Shown: positions 43,367-53,765 of the stretch, in pieces
Layout of the letters: each line of letters begins with the position of its first letter
How positions within the stretch are numbered: position 1 is the first letter of the stretch
Notes under the pieces: model-generated
Seen by the model: only the letters and a program-made list of their open reading frames with translations
The model's database searches: none
What the model was told of the DNA's origin: nothing
Position numbers and translations under genes: made by a program
Origin: Myroides odoratus
Lineage (GTDB): Bacteria > Bacteroidota > Bacteroidia > Flavobacteriales > Flavobacteriaceae
Reading direction: 5' to 3'
Assembly: GCF_001549985.1 (NCBI RefSeq)
Contig: NZ_LROZ01000018.1
Location: forward strand, 20,057-84,056
Length of the DNA stretch: 64,000 nt

Positions 43367-44110
43367 ATGAAATTAAGAGCAGATAATATTGTCAAGATGT
43401 ACAAAAAGAGAAAGGTTGTAAAAGGCGTTTCTGTTGAAGTTAATCAAGGAGAGATTGTAGGATTATTAGGTCCTAATGGTGCGGGAAAAACGACATCGTT
43501 TTATATGATAGTGGGTTTGGTAAAGCCTAATTTTGGTCACATCTATTTGGACAATATGGACATTACCAGTTTTCCGATGTACAAAAGAGGACAACATGGT
43601 ATTGGGTATTTAGCCCAAGAACCCTCCGTATTTCGAAAATTAAGTATTGAGGACAATATTTTAAGTGTACTTCAATTAACCAAGCTTTCTAAACAAGAAC
43701 AAGTGGCTAAAATGGAGTCTTTGATTGCGGAATTTAACTTAGAGCACATTCGCACAAACCGTGGGGATTTGTTATCTGGTGGAGAACGCAGAAGAACGGA
43801 AATTGCTCGTGCCTTAGCTACGGATCCAAAATTCATCTTACTCGATGAGCCTTTTGCTGGTGTTGACCCCGTTGCAGTAGAGGATATTCAGCGCATTGTA
43901 GCCAAATTGAAAAACAAAAACATTGGAATTTTAATTACAGATCACAACGTACAAGAAACATTAGCCATTACAGATAAAACCTATTTAATGTTTGAAGGAG
44001 GAATTCTAAAGGCTGGAATTCCAGAAGAACTAGCAGAGGATGAAATGGTTAGAAAAGTATATTTAGGTCAAAACTTTGAATTACGTAAAAAGAAGTTAGA
44101 CTTCGATTAA
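43367..44110 (+). CDS. lptB: LPS export ABC transporter ATPase
   Basis: 247 aa. It is the ATPase of the LptBFG complex. Motifs are Walker A GLLGPNGAGKTTSFYM (about residue 33), the ABC signature LSGGERRRTEIARALA, Walker B FILLDEPFAGVDP and the H-loop ITDHNVQETL. The form SVFRKLSIEDNI after Q-loop GYLAQEP is typical of LptB. It is cotranscribed with kdsD and tatC, in keeping with LPS biogenesis. Confidence 0.96.
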   Translation: MKLRADNIVKMYKKRKVVKGVSVEVNQGEIVGLLGPNGAGKTTSFYMIVGLVKPNFGHIYLDNMDITSFPMYKRGQHGIGYLAQEPSVFRKLSIEDNILSVLQLTKLSKQEQVAKMESLIAEFNLEHIRTNRGDLLSGGERRRTEIARALATDPKFILLDEPFAGVDPVAVEDIQRIVAKLKNKNIGILITDHNVQETLAITDKTYLMFEGGILKAGIPEELAEDEMVRKVYLGQNFELRKKKLDFD

Positions 44111-44200
44111 GTCGACTAATAGCTGAGTAAATTTTAGTGCTCTTTTACTGTAATTAGTAAAATATTGCTACTTTTACTTTTATTCGACTTAACAAAGTTC

Positions 44201-44208
44201 TACTTTTG
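44201..44208 (+). promoter_or_regulatory. -7 box of wza-wzc
   Basis: TACTTTTG, 15 bp before the ATG at 44223. The expected start of transcription leaves a leader of only a few bases. Confidence 0.5.
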
Positions 44209-44222
44209 CAAAAAAATTAACA

Positions 44223-45005
44223 ATGAAATTAAGAAGCTCATTTGCTGTGTTACTCCTCTTAACAGCTGTATTTTTCACGTCTTGTGCGTCCAGAAAATCA
44301 GTGGTTTACTACCAAAATGTGGAAGATGTGTTAACGAAGAATAGTACAGTGACCAATTTTGAAACACATCTGCAACCAGATGATTTACTAATGATTATTG
44401 TATCAGCTCAAGATCGTGAGGCTGCTGCTCCCTTCAATTTGTTAAATACAATGACGACTAACCCCAATAATGCTGCGGGTACAGGTCAAATGCAACAACA
44501 ATTGTATCTTGTAGATAACAAGGGAAACATTGAATTTCCTGTTCTTGGAACCATTAAAATTAGTGGGTTAACGAAAAAAGAAGCCATTGATTATTTAACG
44601 ACTGAGATTAGTAAATATATCATTCGTCCTATCGTTAACATGAGAATCATGAACTACAAAGTAACCGTACAAGGTGAAGTGAATAGACCTGGAATTCATA
44701 CTGTTGTTAGCGAGCGTTTGACGCTTTCTGATGCGATTGCGCTTTCAGGAGACATGACTGTTTATGGAAAAAGAGACAATGTTCTTGTGATTCGCGAAGT
44801 GGAAGGAAGACGTATTCCCTACCGTGTGGATATGACTAAGGCTGATTTTATTACCTCCCCTTACTATTACTTAAACCAAAACGATATTGTATATGTCGAG
44901 CCTAACAAAACAAGAGTAAACTCTTCTGTTGTAGGTCCTAACCTTACTTTAGGTATTTCGGCACTATCTTTATTAGTAACTATAATTGCGCTGTCAACTA
45001 AATAA
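44223..45005 (+). CDS. Polysaccharide export lipoprotein (Wza/BexD family)
   Basis: 260 aa. The signal peptide ends FFTSC (Cys 21) as a lipobox. The poly-export domain (HLQPDDLLMIIVSAQD, LYLVDNKGNIEFPVLGTIKI) is followed by two SLBB-like segments (VTVQGEVNRPGIHTVVSERL; NDIVYVEPN) and a C-terminal hydrophobic helix. It would form the outer-membrane channel for capsule or exopolysaccharide. It is 6 bp upstream of the wzc-like kinase. Rest of the glycan locus is not in this window. Confidence 0.92.
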   Translation: MKLRSSFAVLLLLTAVFFTSCASRKSVVYYQNVEDVLTKNSTVTNFETHLQPDDLLMIIVSAQDREAAAPFNLLNTMTTNPNNAAGTGQMQQQLYLVDNKGNIEFPVLGTIKISGLTKKEAIDYLTTEISKYIIRPIVNMRIMNYKVTVQGEVNRPGIHTVVSERLTLSDAIALSGDMTVYGKRDNVLVIREVEGRRIPYRVDMTKADFITSPYYYLNQNDIVYVEPNKTRVNSSVVGPNLTLGISALSLLVTIIALSTK

Positions 45006-45010
45006 AAGAA

Positions 45011-47434
45011 ATGGAAGGAAAATTCGACAATAGTGAAAATGTAAACATTAATATTCGAGAAGAATTAGAGAAATATATTGTACACTGGAGATGGTTTGTA
45101 GTAAGTGTTTTTATCACACTCGTTCTGGCTTTTATCTACCTTCGTTATACAGAAAAAACCTATAAAGTTAATACAACGATTATAGTAAAAGACGAAAAAA
45201 GAGGCGGCGGTATTTCTACTGAGCTTTCTGCATTTGCAGACTTGGGAATGCTTTCAGGAGGCAAGAGTAACCTGGAGAATGAAACTCAGATTTTATCTTC
45301 TCGTACTTTAGCAGAACGAACAGTACGTCGTTTACAGTTGAATATTTCTTACATTAATGAAGGACGTGTTGTTAATAGTGAACTTTATAATAATAGCCCT
45401 ATTGATTTCAACTTTATCGAACGCGTATTTGATTTCGATCAATTGAGCTATACGTTCTTTGTGAAAGATATCACCGATACTTCATTTACACTTTTAGATA
45501 AAGAGAAAGTTAAGTTAGGTACTTTCGAGTACAATACCCCTATTGAAACAATTTTAGGAAAGTTAATTGTTACAAAAAACCAACCTAAACCAATTTCTAC
45601 CCTTAAAAAAGGAACTGAAGGAGAAGCTGAAGAAAGTGAAGAGGCAGAAGATGTCAGTAATATTACTGTTACCATCAAACCTATTGAACAAGTAACTGAT
45701 TACTTTGTTAAAAATGTTCAAATCGCTCCTACAGATAAGTTTTCAAGTATCCTTGACTTATCGTTATTAAGTCCAACTCCTGCAAAGGCAGTGGACTATT
45801 TAGATAACTTAATCACCTTATACAACGATGCTGCTATTGCAGATAAGCGTTATATTTCAGAAAAAACTTCTGAATTTATCGATAGTCGTCTAAAGCTCAT
45901 CACAGATGAATTGAGTGATGTAGAAAAAACGGTAGAAGGTTATAAGTCAAAAAACAGCATTACAGATATTCCTACTGAATTGGGATTATACTTACAAAAT
46001 GCCAATGTATTTGACAAGCAAATCATTGAGAACGAAACAGAATTAAAAGTAGTTTCCTCTTTGATTGATTTCTTGAGAAATAGCAAACTAAATGAGCTAT
46101 TACCAGGTAATATTGTTTCTTCAGATCCAAGCTCTAACTCTCTAATTAATCAATACAATACGTTAGTCTTAGAGCGCAATAAGATTTCATCTAGTTCAAC
46201 AGATTTAAACCCTGTTGTTGTTCGATTAGACGATCAAATTTCAGCGATGAAAGCTTCGGTATTAGCGAGTTTAAATCGTTTAGAAAGTTCGTTGAAAATC
46301 ACAAAAAAGGAATTAGAAAGCAAAGAGTTTGAATTGCGTTCCAAACTTTCTCAAGTTCCTAGACAAGAAAGAGAATTTAGAATTATTGATAGACAACAAA
46401 AGGTAAAAGAAGCCATTTACTTGTACCTTTTCCAAAAGAGAGAAGAAACAGCTATTACTTTAGCAGCTACTGATCTTAATGCAAAAGTAATTGACACAGC
46501 AAAAAGTTCGGATAAACCCGTTTCACCTAAAAAGGCTATTATTTTATTAGCAGCTTTAATCTTAGGAGGGCTAATTCCTTTTGCAGTTATCTACTTGCGT
46601 TTACTATTGGATACGAAAGTAAAAAATCGCTTGGATATTGAGAACAATACAGATGTACCGTTCTTGGGAGATATTCCCCATTCAGATGATCATGAAAACA
46701 TCATTGATTTATCTAGTCGTTCAAGTTCAGCTGAAGCCTTGCGTATTATACGTACGAACTTAGAGTTTATGTTAGGGAATGTAAAAGAAGGGATGGCCAA
46801 AACTATTTTCCTTACCTCTACGTTTCCAAAAGAAGGTAAAACTTTTACCTCAGTAAACTTAGCTGCAACCATTGCACTTTCTGGAAAACGCACCCTTTTA
46901 ATTGGAATGGACTTGCGTAATCCTCGATTAGATGATTATCTGAATCTACCTTCAAAAGGGGTATCCGATTACCTATTAAGAAAGAATATTGATATTGATC
47001 AATTCATTGTAAAAGTAAAAGGATATGAGAATTTCTTTGCTTTGCCAGCGGGAACTATTCCTCCAAACCCAGCCGAATTATTGATGGGTAATGCGATTCA
47101 GTCCATGTTTACTAAACTAAAAACAGAGTATGACTATATTGTAGTGGATACAGCACCAGTTAGTTTAGTAACAGATACTCTATTGGTAAGTAAGTTTGCT
47201 GATACCTTTATCTACGTAACACGTGCCAATTACTTAGATAAACGCATGTTAAAACTACCTACGGATTTACACCGTGAAGGTAAATTGAAAAACATGTCTA
47301 TTATCTTGAATGACACAACAACCATGAAAGGATACGGTGGTTATGGCTACGGTTATGGTTATGGTTACGGCTATGGACACGATGTGTTAGAAGATAAACG
47401 TCCGTGGTGGAAAAAGCTTTTGAATTTAAAATAA
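45011..47434 (+). CDS. Wzc-type tyrosine autokinase and polysaccharide copolymerase
   Basis: 807 aa. A Wzz domain (two helices at about 30-50 and 510-530, long periplasmic coiled coils between) is followed by a BY-kinase domain: Walker A TFPKEGKTFTSVNLA, Walker A' LLIGMDLRNPRL, Walker B YIVVDTAPVSLVTDT. The last 40 residues carry GYGGYGYGYGYGYGYGH, a tyrosine-rich cluster like those autophosphorylated in Wzc. An acidic loop (EGEAEESEEAED) interrupts the periplasmic part near residue 205. The PHP phosphatase gene at 21 kb is a candidate partner. Confidence 0.95.
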   Translation: MEGKFDNSENVNINIREELEKYIVHWRWFVVSVFITLVLAFIYLRYTEKTYKVNTTIIVKDEKRGGGISTELSAFADLGMLSGGKSNLENETQILSSRTLAERTVRRLQLNISYINEGRVVNSELYNNSPIDFNFIERVFDFDQLSYTFFVKDITDTSFTLLDKEKVKLGTFEYNTPIETILGKLIVTKNQPKPISTLKKGTEGEAEESEEAEDVSNITVTIKPIEQVTDYFVKNVQIAPTDKFSSILDLSLLSPTPAKAVDYLDNLITLYNDAAIADKRYISEKTSEFIDSRLKLITDELSDVEKTVEGYKSKNSITDIPTELGLYLQNANVFDKQIIENETELKVVSSLIDFLRNSKLNELLPGNIVSSDPSSNSLINQYNTLVLERNKISSSSTDLNPVVVRLDDQISAMKASVLASLNRLESSLKITKKELESKEFELRSKLSQVPRQEREFRIIDRQQKVKEAIYLYLFQKREETAITLAATDLNAKVIDTAKSSDKPVSPKKAIILLAALILGGLIPFAVIYLRLLLDTKVKNRLDIENNTDVPFLGDIPHSDDHENIIDLSSRSSSAEALRIIRTNLEFMLGNVKEGMAKTIFLTSTFPKEGKTFTSVNLAATIALSGKRTLLIGMDLRNPRLDDYLNLPSKGVSDYLLRKNIDIDQFIVKVKGYENFFALPAGTIPPNPAELLMGNAIQSMFTKLKTEYDYIVVDTAPVSLVTDTLLVSKFADTFIYVTRANYLDKRMLKLPTDLHREGKLKNMSIILNDTTTMKGYGGYGYGYGYGYGYGHDVLEDKRPWWKKLLNLK

Positions 47435-47447
47435 TGAAATAAAACAC

Positions 47448-47482
47448 AGAAGGCTGACATAGAAATATGTCAGCCTTTTTTA
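47448..47482 (+). terminator. wzc terminator
   Basis: AAGGCTGACATA (47450-47461) pairs with 47466-47477 and is followed by Ts. Confidence 0.85.
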
Positions 47483-47604
47483 GCAATATCACTTTTTAAA
47501 ACCTTCAAAAATAACAATAAAGCAATTTTACAAAGGCATATTATAAACTTAACAATTCTACTGTTATATCGCTGAATTACCACGTTTTTTTCAATGCTTA
47601 TGCT

Positions 47605-47612
47605 TATATTTG
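47605..47612 (+). promoter_or_regulatory. -7 box of icd
   Basis: TATATTTG, 69 bp before the start codon. Confidence 0.45.
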
Positions 47613-47675
47613 CTTTATAATTTTACTATTTAGACTCAACACATACAACAATTATATTGTTATCATTTAAATTGA

Positions 47676-49901
<2,226 letters not shown>

Positions 49902-49918
49902 TCACTAGTATTCCAAAT

Positions 49919-49953
49919 ACAAAAGGCTGTCTTTTTCAAGACAGCCTTTTTTT
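49919..49953 (+). terminator. icd terminator
   Basis: AAAAGGCTGTCTT (49921-49933) pairs with 49938-49950 and is followed by Ts. Confidence 0.85.
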
Positions 49954-50455
49954 ATCACTACATTACAGTCAGTCAACAGTATCATCAAAAGCTAGTTAGT
50001 AAAGCCCTAAGACAGTAAAACTAAAAGATGATTACTCCAAATCCTATCCGTACTACCAAGCGATCTACAATGCATTGTTATTTTATAAAAAAAAGCATGT
50101 AAGGGTAATCTACCTATCCCCTTTGCTATGTACTTTAATTGTTAATAAGATCCATTCCTCTCATTATTGAGTCCTTGATTTATAGGACCAGGAAGCTTTT
50201 AGAAAAATAAGGCTATCCTATTCAATTCGCTATCGACTTCTCCAGTTATTTGCGTCTTTATTTCCCAAAAATAAATTTCAATAAAAACACATGTTATTTT
50301 AAATAATATTCATACTTTTAATACAAATAGTAAGTTTTATCCAACAAATAACCCTATTTATTATTTGAAATTTATATAAATCAAAAATAAATTGTTTTAA
50401 TTGTATACATCTACATTCGCTATTACATCATTTTTTAATCTAATAAATAAGAACC
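49954..50455. other. Intergenic region without a recognisable gene
   Basis: About 500 bp, AT-rich, upstream of an orphan lipoprotein. I see no open frame with protein character and no clear promoter box. It might contain remnants, but none that I can name. Confidence 0.5.
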
Positions 50456-51202
50456 ATGAAAGAACTAGTAAGAACATTAATAGTAAGTCTAGTACTGTTC
50501 AATTTTGGCTGTCAAAAAGACGATCAGAATGAAATAAGAAATTATGCAGAAGATGCTAGAATACTACAAGATTTTGTCACGATTGATAAACAAGATTTAG
50601 CCTACTCTTTGAATCTAAATGCTAAAAGTGACTTTTTAAGATTCATCCCAACGAGCAGTATTAATCAATTAGAAAAAGTTTCAAACGAGAATTTGAATCG
50701 ATTTAAAAACGAACTAAATGCATTAAATTCATTTATAAAAAATGAAATAAGAAACGGAGCCTCATATGTTGAAATGGAGACTAATAGTGGTAGCTACTTC
50801 AAAGAATTAAATAATGATGGGATTCGTATATCAAAAAATAATGTTGCTTCTCTAGCTAAAAAGCCACAGCCTTTGGCTGAAATTGGCAGTGTCTTTTTTT
50901 ATAGAACAGGAGAGATTTCATCTCCTGAATATTTTTCAGGTAAGGACCATATAGATACTCAAATTAATATAAATGGTCCAACGAGCAGTATTTCAGCGAC
51001 TCTTTTATGTCGTACTGGAACTAGTCCCCAAGGTTCCACAAGCACCCCTTCTTTACTTGTCATATCTTCTATGTCAGGATCTTATGCTGGAAATTTTAAT
51101 TGGATTAATACTGTATCTGGAGCTAATGTTACTTGGACCTTTGAAGGAAAACTCAACACTTCTGATTTTTCGATGTTAGGTTATGCTTATCTTAGAGATT
51201 AA
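50456..51202 (+). CDS. Putative lipoprotein, function unknown
   Basis: 248 aa. The signal peptide ends in FNFGC (Cys about residue 19). The mature part has a helical first half (ISKNNVASLAKKP region and before) and a second half rich in Ser/Thr/Gly and beta-type residues (TSSISATLLCRTGTSPQGST, GNFNWINTVSGANVTWTFEG). I do not recognise a family. It stands alone between two long or terminated gaps and looks like an accessory gene. Confidence 0.6.
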   Translation: MKELVRTLIVSLVLFNFGCQKDDQNEIRNYAEDARILQDFVTIDKQDLAYSLNLNAKSDFLRFIPTSSINQLEKVSNENLNRFKNELNALNSFIKNEIRNGASYVEMETNSGSYFKELNNDGIRISKNNVASLAKKPQPLAEIGSVFFYRTGEISSPEYFSGKDHIDTQININGPTSSISATLLCRTGTSPQGSTSTPSLLVISSMSGSYAGNFNWINTVSGANVTWTFEGKLNTSDFSMLGYAYLRD

Positions 51203-51282
51203 CTTCTTTCTTTAATTACCGTATTTTAATAGAAAAATAAGCAAGATGCATAGTAGTACTCTTATGTGCTGAAGATAATTTT

Positions 51283-51317
51283 AAAAAAAAGGACTGTTTT
51301 ACAACAGTCCTTTTTTG
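51283..51317. terminator. Bidirectional terminator
   Basis: AAAAAAGGACTGTT (51285-51298) pairs with 51303-51316, between the lipoprotein and the convergent purB. Confidence 0.85.
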
Positions 51318-51323
51318 CTTTTA

Positions 51324-52670
51324 TTATTTAACTCCTAAATAATTACTTGGAGTAATTTGTTTTAATTCTGTTTTTATTGCATCACTTACAGCAAGTGTTT
51401 CAATAAAAGTATGAATCGATTCTTTGTTGATTACGGTATTCGTACGAGTCAAATCTTTTAAAGCTTCGTATGGATTTGGATATCCTTCACGTCTTAAAAT
51501 AGTTTGGATTGCTTCCGCTACTACAGCCCAATTTCGATCTAAATCTTCAGCAAATTTATCTGCATTTAGCAAGAGTTTATTCAATCCTTTCAGCGTAGAT
51601 TCAAAAGCAATGATTGTATGTCCCATGGGCACACCAATATTTCTCAAAACCGTACTATCCGTTAAATCACGTTGCAATCTTGATAAAGGAAGTTTTGCTG
51701 CTAAATGTTCAAAGATAGCATTCGCAATCCCTAAATTTCCTTCTGAGTTTTCAAAATCAATCGGATTTACTTTATGTGGCATAGCAGAAGATCCAATCTC
51801 ACCCGCTTTAATTTTTTGCTTGAAATAATCCATGGAAACATACGTCCAGATATCGCGATCTAAATCAATCAAAATAGTATTGATGCGTTTCAGTGCATCA
51901 AAGAAAGCAGCAAAGTGATCGTAATGTTCAATTTGTGTTGTAGGGAATGAATATTTCAATCCTAAACTCAATTCCACGAAATCCTCTCCAAATTGCTTCC
52001 AATCATTCTTTGGATAGGCTACATGGTGTGCATTGAAATTCCCAGTTGCTCCACCAAATTTTGCTGCAAAAGGCACATTATTCAACAAGCGTAACTGTTC
52101 TTCCAAACGTTGTACAAAAACCTGAATTTCCTTTCCTAAACGCGTTGGGGAAGCTGGTTGTCCATGTGTTCTTGCCAACATAGGAACATCACTCCACTCT
52201 TGACTTAATTCTTTCAGTTTATTAATGACAGAAAGAAATAAAGGCATATACACTTCATGAAAAGCTTCTTTTGTCAATAATGGAATTGAAGTATTATTAA
52301 TATCTTGAGAGGTTAATCCAAAGTGGATAAACTCTTTGTATTGTTCTAATCCCAAACGATCAAAAGCATCTTTGATAAAATACTCAACCGCTTTTACATC
52401 GTGGTTTGTTATTTTTTCTTTTTCTTTAATCCAAAGGGCATCTTCTGCTGTAAAATCTTTGTATAATTTTCGTAACTCTGGAAATAAATTAGGGGAAATC
52501 CCACTTAATTGCGGAAGATTATATTCACAAAGCGCAATAAAATATTCTACCTCAACTAAAACTCTATATTTGATTAGAGCTTCTTCTGAGAAGTATTGGG
52601 CTAAGGATTGGGTTTTACTTCTATAACGTCCATCAATAGGCGATATAGCATTCAGTTCTGTCAGCATCAT
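51324..52670 (-). CDS. purB: Adenylosuccinate lyase
   Basis: 448 aa. It has the fumarase/aspartase-superfamily signature GSSAMPHKVNPIDFENSEGN (about residues 289-308), plus TSQDINNTS and ARTHGQPASPTRLGKE. It catalyses two steps of purine synthesis (SAICAR and adenylosuccinate cleavage). The length and FGGATGNFNAHHVAYP match the PurB subtype close to E. coli. Two Met codons open the frame; the second (MLTEL) is the homologue start in many species. Confidence 0.97.
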   Translation of the reverse strand: MMLTELNAISPIDGRYRSKTQSLAQYFSEEALIKYRVLVEVEYFIALCEYNLPQLSGISPNLFPELRKLYKDFTAEDALWIKEKEKITNHDVKAVEYFIKDAFDRLGLEQYKEFIHFGLTSQDINNTSIPLLTKEAFHEVYMPLFLSVINKLKELSQEWSDVPMLARTHGQPASPTRLGKEIQVFVQRLEEQLRLLNNVPFAAKFGGATGNFNAHHVAYPKNDWKQFGEDFVELSLGLKYSFPTTQIEHYDHFAAFFDALKRINTILIDLDRDIWTYVSMDYFKQKIKAGEIGSSAMPHKVNPIDFENSEGNLGIANAIFEHLAAKLPLSRLQRDLTDSTVLRNIGVPMGHTIIAFESTLKGLNKLLLNADKFAEDLDRNWAVVAEAIQTILRREGYPNPYEALKDLTRTNTVINKESIHTFIETLAVSDAIKTELKQITPSNYLGVK

Positions 52671-52691
52671 TTAGATTGTGTTGTTAAAGTA

Positions 52692-52699
52692 CAAAGATA
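52692..52699 (-). promoter_or_regulatory. -7 box of purB
   Basis: Minus-strand TATCTTTG, 21 bp before the start codon. Confidence 0.45.
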
Positions 52700-52760
52700 A
52701 TGTTTTTTTGTGTTTTTGTTTTTTTGCAATTTTAGGTTTTTCTGCTTTTTTGCAGTTTAT

Positions 52761-52787
52761 AAACCGTAAACTGTCAACCGTAAACTA
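52761..52787. repeat. Two copies of AACCGTAAACT at a 14-bp spacing
   Basis: Copies at 52762-52772 and 52776-52786; the second overlaps the stop codon of the DUF2911 gene. It is similar in style to the GTTAT-rich tract at 1195-1232. Confidence 0.65.
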
Positions 52788-53639
52788 TATCGCTTTCGAC
52801 CACTCTTTAATTGCGTCTTTATTCATTTTTACGTAGTCTAGATTATTTGCTTTTTCAGCCAAATCTAGGGCAACTTTTGCTGTAGCTACAGCTCCAATTT
52901 TATCACCCGCTTTTGCTTGAATCTGAGATTTCAATCGAACAAAATAGTACGGCACTTTGTCTCCTGATTTATCAATTGCACTATTAATCCAAGATAAAGC
53001 TTTTGACAGATCCTTTCCTGTCAAATAGAAATACTCTGCCGCAGCATAGTAATCTACAATTTTAGGCCCTTCAAAAGTTTCCGTAATGCTTTCCATTGCC
53101 AAGTTATCCGTAGGCACTTTGAAACGCACAGGAACTAAACTGCGTTCCCACATGATTTCCAAATCTGCATAGTCGATATTTACGTTATTGATTGCAATAG
53201 TAAACGTTTCAAATTTGCGATCTAAGTTTTGCACCTTTACTTTCGTAGATAATGCAATTTTAGATTCATCCCATTTCTCTGGTAATCCCCAATTGTTGGT
53301 ATCTTTATAAAAAATCACTTCCCACTCCTCTACTTTTGGAATGGTATAAATTGCATATGATCCTTTTTTCAATACTTTTCCGTCAATTTCCACATCATTA
53401 GCAAAAGAAACAACTGTATTCATATTGGCACCTGTGCGCCATAAACGTCCATAAGGAACTAAATCACCAAACACCAAACGTCCGCGCATATTAGGTCTAG
53501 AATAGTCAATTTTGACGTCTGTTAACCCTACTACCTGATGCACTTCTGATTTTGTACTCGTTGGCGGTGTTTGCACTTGTGCTTGCGCAGTTGATAAGGC
53601 AAATACGGCCAAACTGGTAATAACAAACTTTTTTATCAT
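52785..53639 (-). CDS. DUF2911 secreted protein
   Basis: 284 aa. A signal peptide (1-20, ending LSTAQAQ) is followed by a DUF2911 domain with KIDYSRPNMRGRLVFGDLVP, YGRLWRTGANMNTVVSF and KGSYAIYTIPKVEEWEVIFY (about residues 42-115). The last 90 residues are helical and TPR-like. The family is common in Bacteroidota; function is unknown. It is separated from dsbD by a terminator and from purB by a repeat-bearing gap. Confidence 0.93.
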   Translation of the reverse strand: MIKKFVITSLAVFALSTAQAQVQTPPTSTKSEVHQVVGLTDVKIDYSRPNMRGRLVFGDLVPYGRLWRTGANMNTVVSFANDVEIDGKVLKKGSYAIYTIPKVEEWEVIFYKDTNNWGLPEKWDESKIALSTKVKVQNLDRKFETFTIAINNVNIDYADLEIMWERSLVPVRFKVPTDNLAMESITETFEGPKIVDYYAAAEYFYLTGKDLSKALSWINSAIDKSGDKVPYYFVRLKSQIQAKAGDKIGAVATAKVALDLAEKANNLDYVKMNKDAIKEWSKAI

Positions 53640-53728
53640 GTTTACTTGTATTTAATGGTCCAATTTATTTTTTGAATTTGAAGGATACAATTTATTAATT
53701 AATCCCCTGATTTAGTCTTAAAATAAAC

Positions 53729-53765
53729 AAAAAAAAGCGACCGAAAATTTCGATCGCTTTTTTGT
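53729..53765 (-). terminator. dsbD-tilS operon terminator
   Basis: AAAAAAGCGACCGAAA (53731-53746) pairs with 53748-53763 with one mismatch; just after the dsbD stop. Confidence 0.75.
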
